The translations under genes were made by a program, and so were the position numbers. Below are positions 22,769-31,160 of a stretch of 35,479 bases of DNA, piece after piece (the first letter of the stretch is position 1; every line of letters begins with the position of its first letter). This stretch comes from Defluviitaleaceae bacterium (lineage in GTDB: Bacteria > Bacillota > Clostridia > Lachnospirales > WRAX01), in contig WQSI01000002.1 in assembly GCA_009787945.1 (NCBI GenBank), positions 1 through 35,479 of the forward strand, in the 5' to 3' direction. The notes below the pieces were generated by a model. That model made no database searches and was not told the DNA's origin. It saw only the letters and a list, made by a program, of their open reading frames with translations.

Positions 22769-23815
22769 TTACTCACAGCAATCTCCCAAAGAAACTCCAC
22801 TTAAAGCAGGTAAGAATACGAAATCGGCATTTTCCGTTCTTTCTTCAAGACCTCTGAAAACACCTTCCGCCATTCTGGCTTCAAGGGTTGCTGGCGAACC
22901 TTCTGGCGTTGAGATGAGTATATGCTTTGCCCCTAGCAATTCCATGCCTTCTTCTGCCACTCCAATCATCAGGTTGTCTGGATTCGGCTCAACCCGTTTG
23001 ATGATGTGGAAGCCAAACTGGGTTTGGACAATATCGCTAATCTCCATAATTTCCAGCAGCACAAGGGCATCTTCAAATTCTGAAACCATTGTACCAGGCG
23101 TAAATGTGTAGCCATCTGGCTGGGCAACCGCCCCTGGGTCTTGCCCATAGGTTGCCACAAGGGTGCTAAAATCCTCCCCGCTTCTTGCTCTTTCCAACAA
23201 CTCTTCAGCTTGAAGGGCAGCGGCGGCAAATATATCTTCTGCCATATATTCGTCAAACCCGAAATATTCAAATCGCGAAGGGTTGTCAACAAAATAGTCC
23301 ACCATATGTTCTAGGCGTATTTGAGTGCCATAAAGTGCCAACAAATGGTCTACCCCGCGGAATCCGTCGGAGCGCAGGGCTTCATCCAACTGTTCTGCTG
23401 TCATAAAGCTTAAAAGCTCATCGTGATAATTTTGTAGGTTCTCTCGGTCTTGTGCTGCCAAATGGATATTTAGGTCATCAGCCCAGGTTTCAGAAACAGT
23501 GAAGAATGCTGCAAGCCGCACCGCTTCCCTGCGAACAGCATCGCCAAAGGACACGCCAGGCTCAAATTCGTTTTCAAAATCAATTTCAAAATCACCAAAC
23601 ATTGTAAAATGGTCCCATGCCAAAATTTCCAGGCTTTGGGAAATAAAAATCTCCACATTGGCTTCATAAACATTTGCGCCATTTACTGTTGCAACCACTT
23701 CTCCGCGGTCTGTCCAGGTTTCCTCGTTGGACCTAGAAGCGTTACACGCCCCAAAAAACAAAGCACAGCAGGCAGCCGTTGCCACAAAAAGCATTTTTTT
23801 GCCGAATTTTTTCAT
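22769..23815 (-). CDS. PrsA/SurA-like peptidyl-prolyl isomerase lipoprotein
   Basis: The protein has 348 aa. A signal peptide ends with lipobox FGAC (Cys24). A SurA_N-like helical region (VVATVNGANVYEANVE, about 39-54, then to ~190) is followed by a parvulin-like PpiC segment: DFSTLVATYGQDPGA, then TPGTMVSEFEDALVLLEIMEISD and TQFGFHIIKR (about 215-290). Lipoproteins of this kind fold secreted proteins outside the membrane. The C-terminus carries extra sequence (AKHILIS... to GDCCE) after the domain. TTGGAGGTAAATT precedes the ATG, and a good promoter is at 23860-23888. Confidence 0.82.
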   Translation of the reverse strand: MKKFGKKMLFVATAACCALFFGACNASRSNEETWTDRGEVVATVNGANVYEANVEIFISQSLEILAWDHFTMFGDFEIDFENEFEPGVSFGDAVRREAVRLAAFFTVSETWADDLNIHLAAQDRENLQNYHDELLSFMTAEQLDEALRSDGFRGVDHLLALYGTQIRLEHMVDYFVDNPSRFEYFGFDEYMAEDIFAAAALQAEELLERARSGEDFSTLVATYGQDPGAVAQPDGYTFTPGTMVSEFEDALVLLEIMEISDIVQTQFGFHIIKRVEPNPDNLMIGVAEEGMELLGAKHILISTPEGSPATLEARMAEGVFRGLEERTENADFVFLPALSGVSLGDCCE

Positions 23816-23859
23816 AATTTACCTCCAAATTTTTATAGCAGATATATGTAATTTTGTTC

Positions 23860-23888
23860 ATTTTAACACAGTAAAACTTGGTTGGCAA
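23860..23888 (-). promoter_or_regulatory. Sigma-A promoter of the foldase gene
   Basis: On the minus strand TTGCCA (23888-23883), 17 bp and TAAAAT (23865-23860) match the consensus at five of six bases in each box, 45 bp upstream of the start. Confidence 0.65.
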
Positions 23889-24114
23889 GCATAATTTTTC
23901 CATAAAATTAACCTTTTTATTATTAAAAATTTGTTACAGGATGGTCTGTTTGCAATTCAAGCTATTCTGTATCATGGTCAACTGGCAATAATAAGAATAT
24001 TTGGGTCACATTCCTATGAAAGGCACTTTTTGAAACAAAGATGTTTCTTAAAAATTTTATGGAGGTTTTGTAACATAATTGTAACACAATTAATAAAAAT
24101 TAATAAAAAAGTGC

Positions 24115-24143
24115 TTGCATTTTTTTATAAGTCGTGTTATTCT
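24115..24143 (+). promoter_or_regulatory. Weak candidate promoter of the peptide-transporter operon
   Basis: TTGCAT (24115-24120), 17 bp and TATTCT (24138-24143) lie 79 bp before the binding-protein gene. The rest of the 406-bp gap (23816-24221) is A+T-rich, with AATTAATAAAAATTAATAAA at 24088-24107. I see no gene or recognisable riboswitch in it. Confidence 0.35.
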
Positions 24144-24221
24144 GTTTATGCTACATACAATAGGCATGTTGCAAACAGATTAAAGGATTTGCAAATGCCT
24201 CAAATTTAAGGAGGTAAAAAA

Positions 24222-25832
24222 ATGAAGAAAAAGTTAGTAATGTTATCCATGTTAATCGTGGGCGCACTTGCTGTTGCGGCTTGCGGAGGTGGAAGCAACA
24301 ATGGAGATGCTCCTGCAGACCCACCAGCACCACCTGTGACCACAAATGAGGGCACTCAGGATGTTGAGCCACCACCAGCAGATGGCGGCGGCAGAACCCA
24401 CCTAAACATCGTTACTGGTTCTCTACCAGTTTCCATGGACCCAATTATGAGAAACGACAATGCGTCCTCTCAAGTTAACAAAAACCTTTATTCCACTTTG
24501 GTTTTGATGGACTATGACACTTTTGAAGTGCTTCCAAGCTTAGCCACTAGCTGGGATATGCCTGATGCTCAAACCATCAACATGACAATCCGTCAAGGCG
24601 TTGTTTTCCACAACGGTGACCCACTTACAGCCCATGACGTTCAGTTTACTCTAGAGCGTGCAGCTGTTTCTGCTGAAGTTGAAATCATCATCGGTATGAT
24701 GGATAGAGTAGTAGTTCATAATGACTACGAATTTACCATCTACCTACAATTCCCATTTGCTCCAATCATGCGTCACTTGGCTCACCCAACTTTGGGTATC
24801 GTTCCAATGAACCACGTGAACACTGTTGGCGAAGAGCATTTTGAAAACAATCCTGTTGGCTCTGGTCCTTTTGAGTTTGTAAGCATCATGCTTGGTGACA
24901 GAGTAGAACTTAGAAGATTTGAAGGCTACTGGGGAACTTTGCCAACTCTTGAAACTGTAACTATCCGTCAAATTGCTGAGCCTTCTGTACGTTTGATGGA
25001 AGTTCAAGCTGGTACTGCTGACTTTGCAACTGGTATCGCTCCAGTTGACGTTCCAACAGCTAATGCTGATGCTAACGTAAACTTGATGAGAAGAACTGCT
25101 CTTGGTAACTCTTACATCGGTATGAACGTTACTCGTCCATATCTATACAGCCCACTTGTTCGTCAAGCTATCAACTACGCTCTTGACACTCAAGCAATCG
25201 TAAACGCTGTTTGGGGTGACGTTGGTTCTGTTCAACGCGGTCCTTTCAATGACATCGTTTGGAGCTTCTATCAAGGTCTTGAGCTTTATCCAGTAAACCT
25301 TGACCGCGCTCGCGAGCTTCTTGCTGAAGCTGGCTATCCAAATGGTTTCGACACTAACATCTGGTGGAACATTGGTAACGGTCAACGTGAGCAAGTAGCT
25401 GAAATGGTTCAGTTTGCTCTAAGCCAAATCGGCATCAACGTTGAAATTCATGCTATGGAATGGCCTGTAATTCTTGAGCGTTCTGCAAATGCTGAGCATG
25501 ACCTATTTATCATGGGTTGGTCTACTGTAACTGGTGACCCTGACTATGGTCTATTCCCACTATTCCACAGCTCTAACTTCGGAGCTGCTGGTAACCGTAC
25601 TTTCTGGGCTACTCCAGAGCTTGATGCTCTTCTTGAAGCTGGCCGTTTTGCTGTAGATGACCAAGAGCGTCTTGACATCTATCGCGAAGCTCAAATCATG
25701 ATTCGTGACCAAGCTCCATGGGTATTCTTACATCAGTCTGAAACTCTTGAAGCTGTATCACACGACCTACGCGGCTACCAAATCAATCCAGCTGGTCACT
25801 TTAACCTAGCTACCATCTGGTTTGCTGACTAA
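24222..25832 (+). CDS. Peptide ABC transporter substrate-binding lipoprotein (SBP family 5)
   Basis: The protein has 536 aa and is the extracytoplasmic receptor of an oligo-/dipeptide importer. The signal peptide ends in AVAAC with lipidated Cys21, followed by a Gly/Ser/Pro/Ala-rich linker (22-58). The family-5 fold is recognisable from LATSWDMPD, VVFHNGDPLTAHDVQFTLERA, GSGPFEFVSI and VRQAINYALDTQAIV. AAGGAGGTAAAAAA precedes the ATG. Codons in the second half are almost all the fast ones (GCT, GGT, CGT, ACT), implying strong expression. It heads the operon continuing to 30291, with a large hairpin after it. Whether it binds dipeptides, longer peptides or nickel cannot be told. Confidence 0.93.
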   Translation: MKKKLVMLSMLIVGALAVAACGGGSNNGDAPADPPAPPVTTNEGTQDVEPPPADGGGRTHLNIVTGSLPVSMDPIMRNDNASSQVNKNLYSTLVLMDYDTFEVLPSLATSWDMPDAQTINMTIRQGVVFHNGDPLTAHDVQFTLERAAVSAEVEIIIGMMDRVVVHNDYEFTIYLQFPFAPIMRHLAHPTLGIVPMNHVNTVGEEHFENNPVGSGPFEFVSIMLGDRVELRRFEGYWGTLPTLETVTIRQIAEPSVRLMEVQAGTADFATGIAPVDVPTANADANVNLMRRTALGNSYIGMNVTRPYLYSPLVRQAINYALDTQAIVNAVWGDVGSVQRGPFNDIVWSFYQGLELYPVNLDRARELLAEAGYPNGFDTNIWWNIGNGQREQVAEMVQFALSQIGINVEIHAMEWPVILERSANAEHDLFIMGWSTVTGDPDYGLFPLFHSSNFGAAGNRTFWATPELDALLEAGRFAVDDQERLDIYREAQIMIRDQAPWVFLHQSETLEAVSHDLRGYQINPAGHFNLATIWFAD

Positions 25833-25861
25833 TATTTCAGCATTGAACTTTTCTAATGTAT

Positions 25862-25933
25862 AAATGAGAATTTAAAGGGCGGCAGAGCGACGAATGTAAA
25901 CTTTGTCGCCCTTGTTCTCATTTTATAGCAAAT
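25862..25933 (+). promoter_or_regulatory. Large intercistronic hairpin after the binding-protein gene
   Basis: AAATGAGAA (25862-25870) pairs with TTCTCATTT (25925-25933), and AAGGGCGGC (25875-25883) pairs with GTCGCCCTT (25915-25923) with one G-U. Together they form a long two-part stem with small internal loops, followed by TATAG. It probably works as a partial terminator or as an RNA-end stabiliser. Confidence 0.6.
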
Positions 25934-26018
25934 TTTATCGAAAAAATTCGTCATTACATACTGTAATTTAAGGTAGTGAATTTATAGTGGCGATATAAAT
26001 TGAAAAGTAGGTGAATTA

Positions 26019-26945
26019 GTGCATAAATTTATATTAAAGCGTTTTTTAATGCTTATCCCTGTTTTGCTGGGTCTTGTATTTATCTTGTTTACCATACTAC
26101 ACTTTGCACCTGGCGACCCAGCGATGGTTATTGGCGGCGAGGCTGCCACTGAAGAAAGACTTCAAGAAATCAGAGAGGAGTTTGGACTCCTTGACCCGTT
26201 TATAGTCCAATTTGGTAACTATATGTGGGGCATCATCCGTTTGGATTTTGGTGTTTCTTGGATAACTAACAACTCTGTTGGTGAAGAAATTTTTGCTCGT
26301 TTCCCCAACACCATTCAGCTTGCAGCAATGGGTGTAACCCTTGGTCTCCTTTTAGGAATTCCTCTTGGCATCCTTTCTGCAACTAAGCAGTATTCAGCAC
26401 TTGATACCGGGGCTACGGTCTTCGGTCTTCTTGGCGTTTCCATCCCTAACTTCTGGCTAGGGCTGATGATGATTATGTTCTTCTCTGTAACTTTAGGTTG
26501 GCTGCCACCTACAGGGTTTGGAGAACCCATACAGTGGATAATGCCTACTGTTGCTATTGGTACAGGTTCTATGGCGATAATCATGCGTATGACACGTTCT
26601 TCTATGCTTGAATGTATCCGTCAAGACTACATACGTACTGCCCGCGCCAAAGGTCAAAAAGAGCGTATTGTTATCTTCCGCCACGCCCTTAAAAATGCCC
26701 TAATTCCAGTTACAACTGTTGCTGGTCTTAACTTTGGTTTCCTTTTGGGCGGTGCTGTTCTAACAGAAACAATTTTTGCCATCCCTGGCATTGGAAGCCT
26801 TGCTGTATCTGCCATCCAAGCAAGGGACAGACCCGTTATTCTTGGCGGTGTTTTGCTTTTTGCGGTAACATTTAGCGTCGTAAATCTGCTGGTTGACATA
26901 CTTTATGCCTTTATTGACCCGCGGATTCGTTCGCAATACAGATAG
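26019..26945 (+). CDS. Peptide ABC transporter permease (DppB/OppB family)
   Basis: The protein has 308 aa with six predicted membrane helices (first at about 9-29). The EAA loop that contacts the ATPases reads DYIRTARAKGQKERIVIFRHALKNA (about 205-229). GDPAMVIGG after helix 1 is typical of DppB/OppB. The start is GTG at 26019 after AGTAGGTG. It lies 186 bp after the binding-protein gene, with the hairpin between, and 14 bp before the second permease. Confidence 0.93.
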   Translation: MHKFILKRFLMLIPVLLGLVFILFTILHFAPGDPAMVIGGEAATEERLQEIREEFGLLDPFIVQFGNYMWGIIRLDFGVSWITNNSVGEEIFARFPNTIQLAAMGVTLGLLLGIPLGILSATKQYSALDTGATVFGLLGVSIPNFWLGLMMIMFFSVTLGWLPPTGFGEPIQWIMPTVAIGTGSMAIIMRMTRSSMLECIRQDYIRTARAKGQKERIVIFRHALKNALIPVTTVAGLNFGFLLGGAVLTETIFAIPGIGSLAVSAIQARDRPVILGGVLLFAVTFSVVNLLVDILYAFIDPRIRSQYR

Positions 26946-26959
26946 GGAGGCTTAAAATA

Positions 26960-27934
26960 ATGATTAACACTGTTGAAACTGCGGTAAAACCAAATCGCAA
27001 AAAGGGTCAGTTAGGAGCTATTTGGAAACGCTTCAAAAAGAACCCTTTGGCTGTTGCTGGTCTTATCATAGTATCGTTGCTTATTCTTCTTGCGGCATTC
27101 GCAGATGTGATTGCCCCTGCAGATGGTAATATTCCTGGCTATAACCGTCAGGATTGGTCACGTCAAAGGCAATTTCCGTCTGCCGAGCATATTTTCGGAA
27201 CAGACAATGTAGGGCGTGACATTTTCCACCGTATTGCCCATGGTGCTAGAATTTCCTTGCTGGTAGGTCTTGTGGTTGTATCTGTTGGTATGACTATTGG
27301 CGTTACCCTTGGTTCTATTTCTGGTTTTTATGGCGGGTGGCGCGAAAATATAATTATGCGTTTTATTGATATTATCTTGGCTGTGCCAAATATTTTGATA
27401 GCAATTATAATTGCAGGTGCTTTAGGACCTGGCTTGATAAATGTTATGATTGCGGTAGGTATTGGTGCTATACCAGGCTATGCCCGTATTGTACGCGGAC
27501 AAGTTTTATCTGTGCGCGACCAAGAGTTTGTAGAAGCTGCCCGTTCTATCGGGGCTAACGACTTCCGCCTAATTCGTAAACATGTTTTGCCAAACTGCAT
27601 GGCGCCTATTATTGTTGAAGCGTCCATGGGTATGGCGGGAGCTATACTTTCTGCTGCTGGTCTTTCCTTTATCGGTGTTGGCCTTCAGCCGCCAACTGCA
27701 GAATGGGGCGCAATGCTTTCTGCTGGCCGCGGCTTCTTGCTTGCTGGCTACTGGCATATGACCCTTTTCCCTGGCATATTTATAGCTGCCATCGTATTCT
27801 CGTTTAATATGATAGGTGATGGTTTGCGTGATGCCCTTGACCCACGTTTGCGTGGTGCCAGCTTTAGTAAGCGTAAGTTTAAGCGCGTTTTGGCGCAAAG
27901 AGCCGCCAGAGGCGAGGAAGGAGGACGTGCGTAA
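26960..27934 (+). CDS. Peptide ABC transporter permease (DppC/OppC family)
   Basis: The protein has 324 aa: a cytoplasmic N-terminus, then membrane helices. FGTDNVGRDIFHRIAHGARISL (about 75-96) is diagnostic of DppC/OppC, and the EAA loop is FVEAARSIGANDFRLIRKHVLPN (about 191-213). A GGGAGG site precedes the ATG. The stop TAATG overlaps the next start by 1 bp. Confidence 0.94.
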   Translation: MINTVETAVKPNRKKGQLGAIWKRFKKNPLAVAGLIIVSLLILLAAFADVIAPADGNIPGYNRQDWSRQRQFPSAEHIFGTDNVGRDIFHRIAHGARISLLVGLVVVSVGMTIGVTLGSISGFYGGWRENIIMRFIDIILAVPNILIAIIIAGALGPGLINVMIAVGIGAIPGYARIVRGQVLSVRDQEFVEAARSIGANDFRLIRKHVLPNCMAPIIVEASMGMAGAILSAAGLSFIGVGLQPPTAEWGAMLSAGRGFLLAGYWHMTLFPGIFIAAIVFSFNMIGDGLRDALDPRLRGASFSKRKFKRVLAQRAARGEEGGRA

Positions 27935-28926
27935 TGGCAGACAACAAAAATTTATTAAATGTTGATGGTCTGACCATCCACTTTTTCCTTGAGGATGGCA
28001 CGGTGCAAGCTGTAAATGACCTAAGTTTTGATTTGAAACCAGGGGAAACCATTGGTCTTGTTGGTGAAACAGGTGCTGGGAAAACCACCACCGCTCTCGG
28101 CATTATGCGCCTTGTGCAATCACCTCCTGGGCTTGTGGTTGATGGTAAAGTTGAGTTTGAAGGGCGCAATCTCCTTGATTTAACTGAGGCAGAAATGCGT
28201 AACGTTCGTGGCGGCAAAATTGCCATGATTTTCCAAGACCCAATGACAAGCCTTAACCCCACAATCCCAGTTGTCGACCAAATTGCAGAGGTTATTTTGT
28301 TGCATGAGGACATCAACGCCAAAGATGCAATTATAAAGGCAGAAGGGATGCTTGACAAAGTTGGTATCCGTAGAGAGCGCGCTAAAGAGTTCCCTCACCA
28401 GTTTTCTGGCGGTATGCGTCAGCGTGTGGGTATCGCAATCGCTCTTGCTTGCAACCCTGCCCTTCTTATTGCAGATGAGCCGACAACCGCTCTTGACGTG
28501 ACAATTCAAGCACAAGTTTTGGAATTGATGAAGGATTTGAAAGTAGAACTTAACACAGCAATGGTAATGATTACCCATGACCTTGGTATTGTTGCGGAAA
28601 TTTGCGACAAAGTTGCCATTATGTATGCTGGTTCTGCTGTAGAAACCGCGGATAAATTCGACCTTTTCCGCACACCAAAACACCCTTACACCCTTGGGTT
28701 ATTTGATTCTATTCCAGATATTGCTAAGGACGAAGCCCGCCTCAAGCCCATTAAAGGCTTGATGCCAGACCCAGTTAATTTGCCTTCTGGCTGTCCTTTC
28801 CATCCAAGATGTGACAAGGCAATGCCAGAATGTTCAACTCGCGTGCCGAAGCGCACCGAGGTGGCAGAGGGTCATTTTGTAAAATGCTTGCTATATGAGG
28901 ACGGAAGGAAAGGGGTGGATGCGTAA
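27934..28926 (+). CDS. Peptide ABC transporter ATP-binding protein (DppD/OppD)
   Basis: The protein has 330 aa. Seen: Walker A GETGAGKT (44-51), Q-loop IFQDPMTSLNP, signature FSGGMRQRVGIAIAL (about 151-165) and Walker B LLIADEPTTALDV. The C-terminal oligopeptide extension has the conserved cysteines GCPFHPRCDKAMPEC plus a later Cys (KCLLY), the pattern that in some DppD proteins holds an Fe-S cluster. It overlaps neighbours on both sides by 1 bp, indicating tight coupling. Confidence 0.95.
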   Translation: MADNKNLLNVDGLTIHFFLEDGTVQAVNDLSFDLKPGETIGLVGETGAGKTTTALGIMRLVQSPPGLVVDGKVEFEGRNLLDLTEAEMRNVRGGKIAMIFQDPMTSLNPTIPVVDQIAEVILLHEDINAKDAIIKAEGMLDKVGIRRERAKEFPHQFSGGMRQRVGIAIALACNPALLIADEPTTALDVTIQAQVLELMKDLKVELNTAMVMITHDLGIVAEICDKVAIMYAGSAVETADKFDLFRTPKHPYTLGLFDSIPDIAKDEARLKPIKGLMPDPVNLPSGCPFHPRCDKAMPECSTRVPKRTEVAEGHFVKCLLYEDGRKGVDA

Positions 28927-29930
28927 TGTCAAAAGTTCTGTTAGAAGCTAAGAACCTAAAAAAATATTTTATGACTAAGCGTGGACCGCTTCACGCCGTT
29001 GATAATATTAATTTCAAAATCAACAAAGGTGAAACCCTTGGGCTTGTTGGTGAGTCTGGTTGTGGTAAATCTACCACTGGGCGCGTGGTTTTGCGCCTTT
29101 TAGAAGCCACAGGCGGCGAAGTTGTTTTTAACGGCGAAAACATTTTGGATTACAGCAAACAGCAAATGCGCAGTTTCCGCGAAAATGCTCAAATTGTTTT
29201 CCAAGACCCTTTCGCTTCTCTTAACCCACGTATGAGCGTGTCCGAAATCATCGGTGAGCCTCTTGTTATAAACAAAAAGGTGACTGACAAGCATGATTTG
29301 CATAAGCAAGTCAAAAAGTTAATGGACACTGTGGGTCTTGCAGAGCGTTTGGAAAATGTTTATCCCCATGAGCTTGATGGCGGCCGCCGTCAGCGTATTG
29401 GTATCGCCCGCTCTCTTGCTCTAAACCCAGAGTTTATTGTGCAGGACGAGCCAGTTTCCGCCCTTGACGTTTCCATTCAAGCTCAAATTTTGAACTTGAT
29501 GGAAGAGCTTCAAAGAGAAATGGGGCTCACTTACTTATTCATCTCCCATGATATGGGCGTTATCAAGCATATGAGTAACAACATTGCTGTAATGTACCTT
29601 GGCAAAATTGTGGAGATGAGCGACTATCAATCTATGTTTGAGTCGCCGCAACATCCATATACAAGAGCATTGCTTTCAGCAATTCCTGTGCCAGATGTGG
29701 ACATTAAGCGTGAGCGCATTATTTTGGAAGGTGATGTTCCATCTCCAATTAATCCGCCTCCTGGTTGCCGCTTCTACGGTCGTTGCTTTGAGCGCATGGA
29801 TATGTGTAAAGATGTTGACCCAGAGCTTGTTGAGTTTGCTCCTGGTCGTTTTGTTGCGTGTCATAACTGCAATAAAAACACTGCAGCAACTGCTACTGTA
29901 GCTGCTGCCGCTGATGATGCAGAAGTTTAA
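28926..29930 (+). CDS. Peptide ABC transporter ATP-binding protein (DppF/OppF)
   Basis: The protein has 334 aa. Seen: Walker A GESGCGKST (39-47), Q-loop VFQDPFASLNP, signature LDGGRRQRIGIARSL (Asp replaces the usual Ser; I recall this variant in clostridial OppF) and Walker B FIVQDEPVSALDV. The C-terminal cysteine block is GCRFYGRCFERMDMC..CHNC. An alanine/threonine-rich tail (about 316-330) is unusual and covers the overlap with the next gene. Confidence 0.94.
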   Translation: MSKVLLEAKNLKKYFMTKRGPLHAVDNINFKINKGETLGLVGESGCGKSTTGRVVLRLLEATGGEVVFNGENILDYSKQQMRSFRENAQIVFQDPFASLNPRMSVSEIIGEPLVINKKVTDKHDLHKQVKKLMDTVGLAERLENVYPHELDGGRRQRIGIARSLALNPEFIVQDEPVSALDVSIQAQILNLMEELQREMGLTYLFISHDMGVIKHMSNNIAVMYLGKIVEMSDYQSMFESPQHPYTRALLSAIPVPDVDIKRERIILEGDVPSPINPPPGCRFYGRCFERMDMCKDVDPELVEFAPGRFVACHNCNKNTAATATVAAAADDAEV

Positions 29931-30291
29931 AGAAAAGCTCAAGGCTTTTCTGAAAATGTTAGGTACGGCAGCTGCTATTACGGTGGTGGTGGGGGCTTTA
30001 AGCCCCTTCTACGCCCTAATTGCTCACGGCCGTATGGCATCTTACTACATTTTTACCGCTAACCTTCTTGTGGCCGCGTTTCTTGTGGCCGCGGGGTTAG
30101 TGGTACTTGTGTTTCCTGCGCGCCTTAGCGAGTCTGAAAAGCGGCTTTTGGACCACTCCACCTATGCCGAGCGCATGGGCGACATTAGAGAGCGAAAACG
30201 AGAGCGAGCCTATCACCTACTATATATCGGTTTGTTGGCAGGCGGCATAACTATGCTTGCTGAGCTTCTGGTTTTCTTGGCTCAGGGGTAA
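29914..30291 (+). CDS. Small membrane protein at the end of the peptide-transporter operon
   Basis: The protein has 125 aa. Hydrophobic segments at about 15-35, 46-67 and 103-121 flank a charged middle (ARLSESEKRLLDHSTYAERMGDIRERKRERA). The ATG at 29914 lies 17 bp inside oppF in another frame without a clear ribosome site, so translation is probably coupled to oppF. I do not recognise the family. Position suggests a role linked to the transporter, or a simple passenger. Confidence 0.7.
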   Translation: MMQKFKEKLKAFLKMLGTAAAITVVVGALSPFYALIAHGRMASYYIFTANLLVAAFLVAAGLVVLVFPARLSESEKRLLDHSTYAERMGDIRERKRERAYHLLYIGLLAGGITMLAELLVFLAQG

Positions 30292-30308
30292 GTACAGAAA
30301 CACTTCAT

Positions 30309-30340
30309 AACACCGCTTTTAAAAGGCGGTGTTTTTATTT
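30309..30340 (+). terminator. Terminator of the peptide-transporter operon
   Basis: AACACCGC (30309-30316) pairs with GCGGTGTT (30326-30333), extendable through the inner TTTT/AAAA, followed by TTTATTTG. Confidence 0.8.
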
Positions 30341-30410
30341 GTCCTCATTCACATAGCCAAGACTGGCGCAATATATTGATTTGTAGGAATTTTTTGGGTG
30401 GGGTGGTGCA

Positions 30411-31160
30411 ATGCGTTTAAAGGCGATTGTAGATTTAGTGGACATTTCCATGAATTACCATTCTAAGGAAGGGGAAACCCGCGCTGTGGCAGGGGTTAAT
30501 CTTTCTGTGGAGGCGGGGGAGTTTGTTAGCGTTGTTGGTCCTTCGGGATGTGGAAAATCTACCATTTTATCGTTAATTGCAGGGCTTATATCACCCACCT
30601 CTGGTCATGTGGAAGTAAATGGTCGTGTTGGGTATATGTTCCAGCGTGACCAGCTTTTTCCATGGCGCACTATTTTGGATAATGTTCTGCTTGGCTTGGA
30701 AATTCAGAAAAATAAGTCTGCTGAAGCGATTGCTTACGCTCATGAAATGCTGGAAAAATATGGACTTGGAGATTTCAAAAATCACCGCCCAAGGGAGATG
30801 TCTGGAGGTATGCGTCAACGTGTGGCTCTCATTCGCACTCTGGTAACGCGCCCCAAAATCCTGCTTCTTGACGAGCCTTTTTCCGCTTTAGACTACCAAA
30901 CTCGCCTGTCGGTAAGTGACGAAGTTGGCGGAATTATAGCGGAAGAGGGTGTTACTGCAATACTTGTGACCCACGATATTTCTGAGGCGATTGCCCTTAG
31001 CGACCGTGTGGTTGTCCTAAGTAAGCGGCCTTCAAGGGTGGTTAGCGTTCACAAAATTGATTTTGAGGGGGAATGTGGCACGCCAACAGCGCGACGCAAA
31101 CAACCCCAATTTCCAGAGTATTTTGACAAAATTTGGAAGGAGATGAGAGAAGATGAGTAA
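30411..31160 (+). CDS. ABC transporter ATP-binding protein (SsuB/TauB/ThiZ type)
   Basis: The protein has 249 aa. Seen: Walker A GPSGCGKST (43-51), Q-loop MFQRDQLFPWRTILDNV (the FPW motif is typical of nitrate/sulfonate/taurine/pyrimidine-precursor importers), signature MSGGMRQRVALIRTL and Walker B ILLLDEPFSALD. The ribosome site GGGTGGGGTGG is poor but the ATG at 30411 fits family N-termini. It overlaps the permease gene by 8 bp. No substrate-binding protein lies next to it, so the substrate is open. Confidence 0.9.
   Translation: MRLKAIVDLVDISMNYHSKEGETRAVAGVNLSVEAGEFVSVVGPSGCGKSTILSLIAGLISPTSGHVEVNGRVGYMFQRDQLFPWRTILDNVLLGLEIQKNKSAEAIAYAHEMLEKYGLGDFKNHRPREMSGGMRQRVALIRTLVTRPKILLLDEPFSALDYQTRLSVSDEVGGIIAEEGVTAILVTHDISEAIALSDRVVVLSKRPSRVVSVHKIDFEGECGTPTARRKQPQFPEYFDKIWKEMREDE

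Noticed and set aside
22914..23111. A plus-strand frame inside the foldase gene
   Set aside because: It is a shadow of the conserved minus-strand coding sequence.
23889..24221. A riboswitch or T-box before the peptide-transporter operon
   Set aside because: The tract is A+T-rich and shows no conserved T-box (TGGNACCGCG) sequence or terminator/antiterminator pair.
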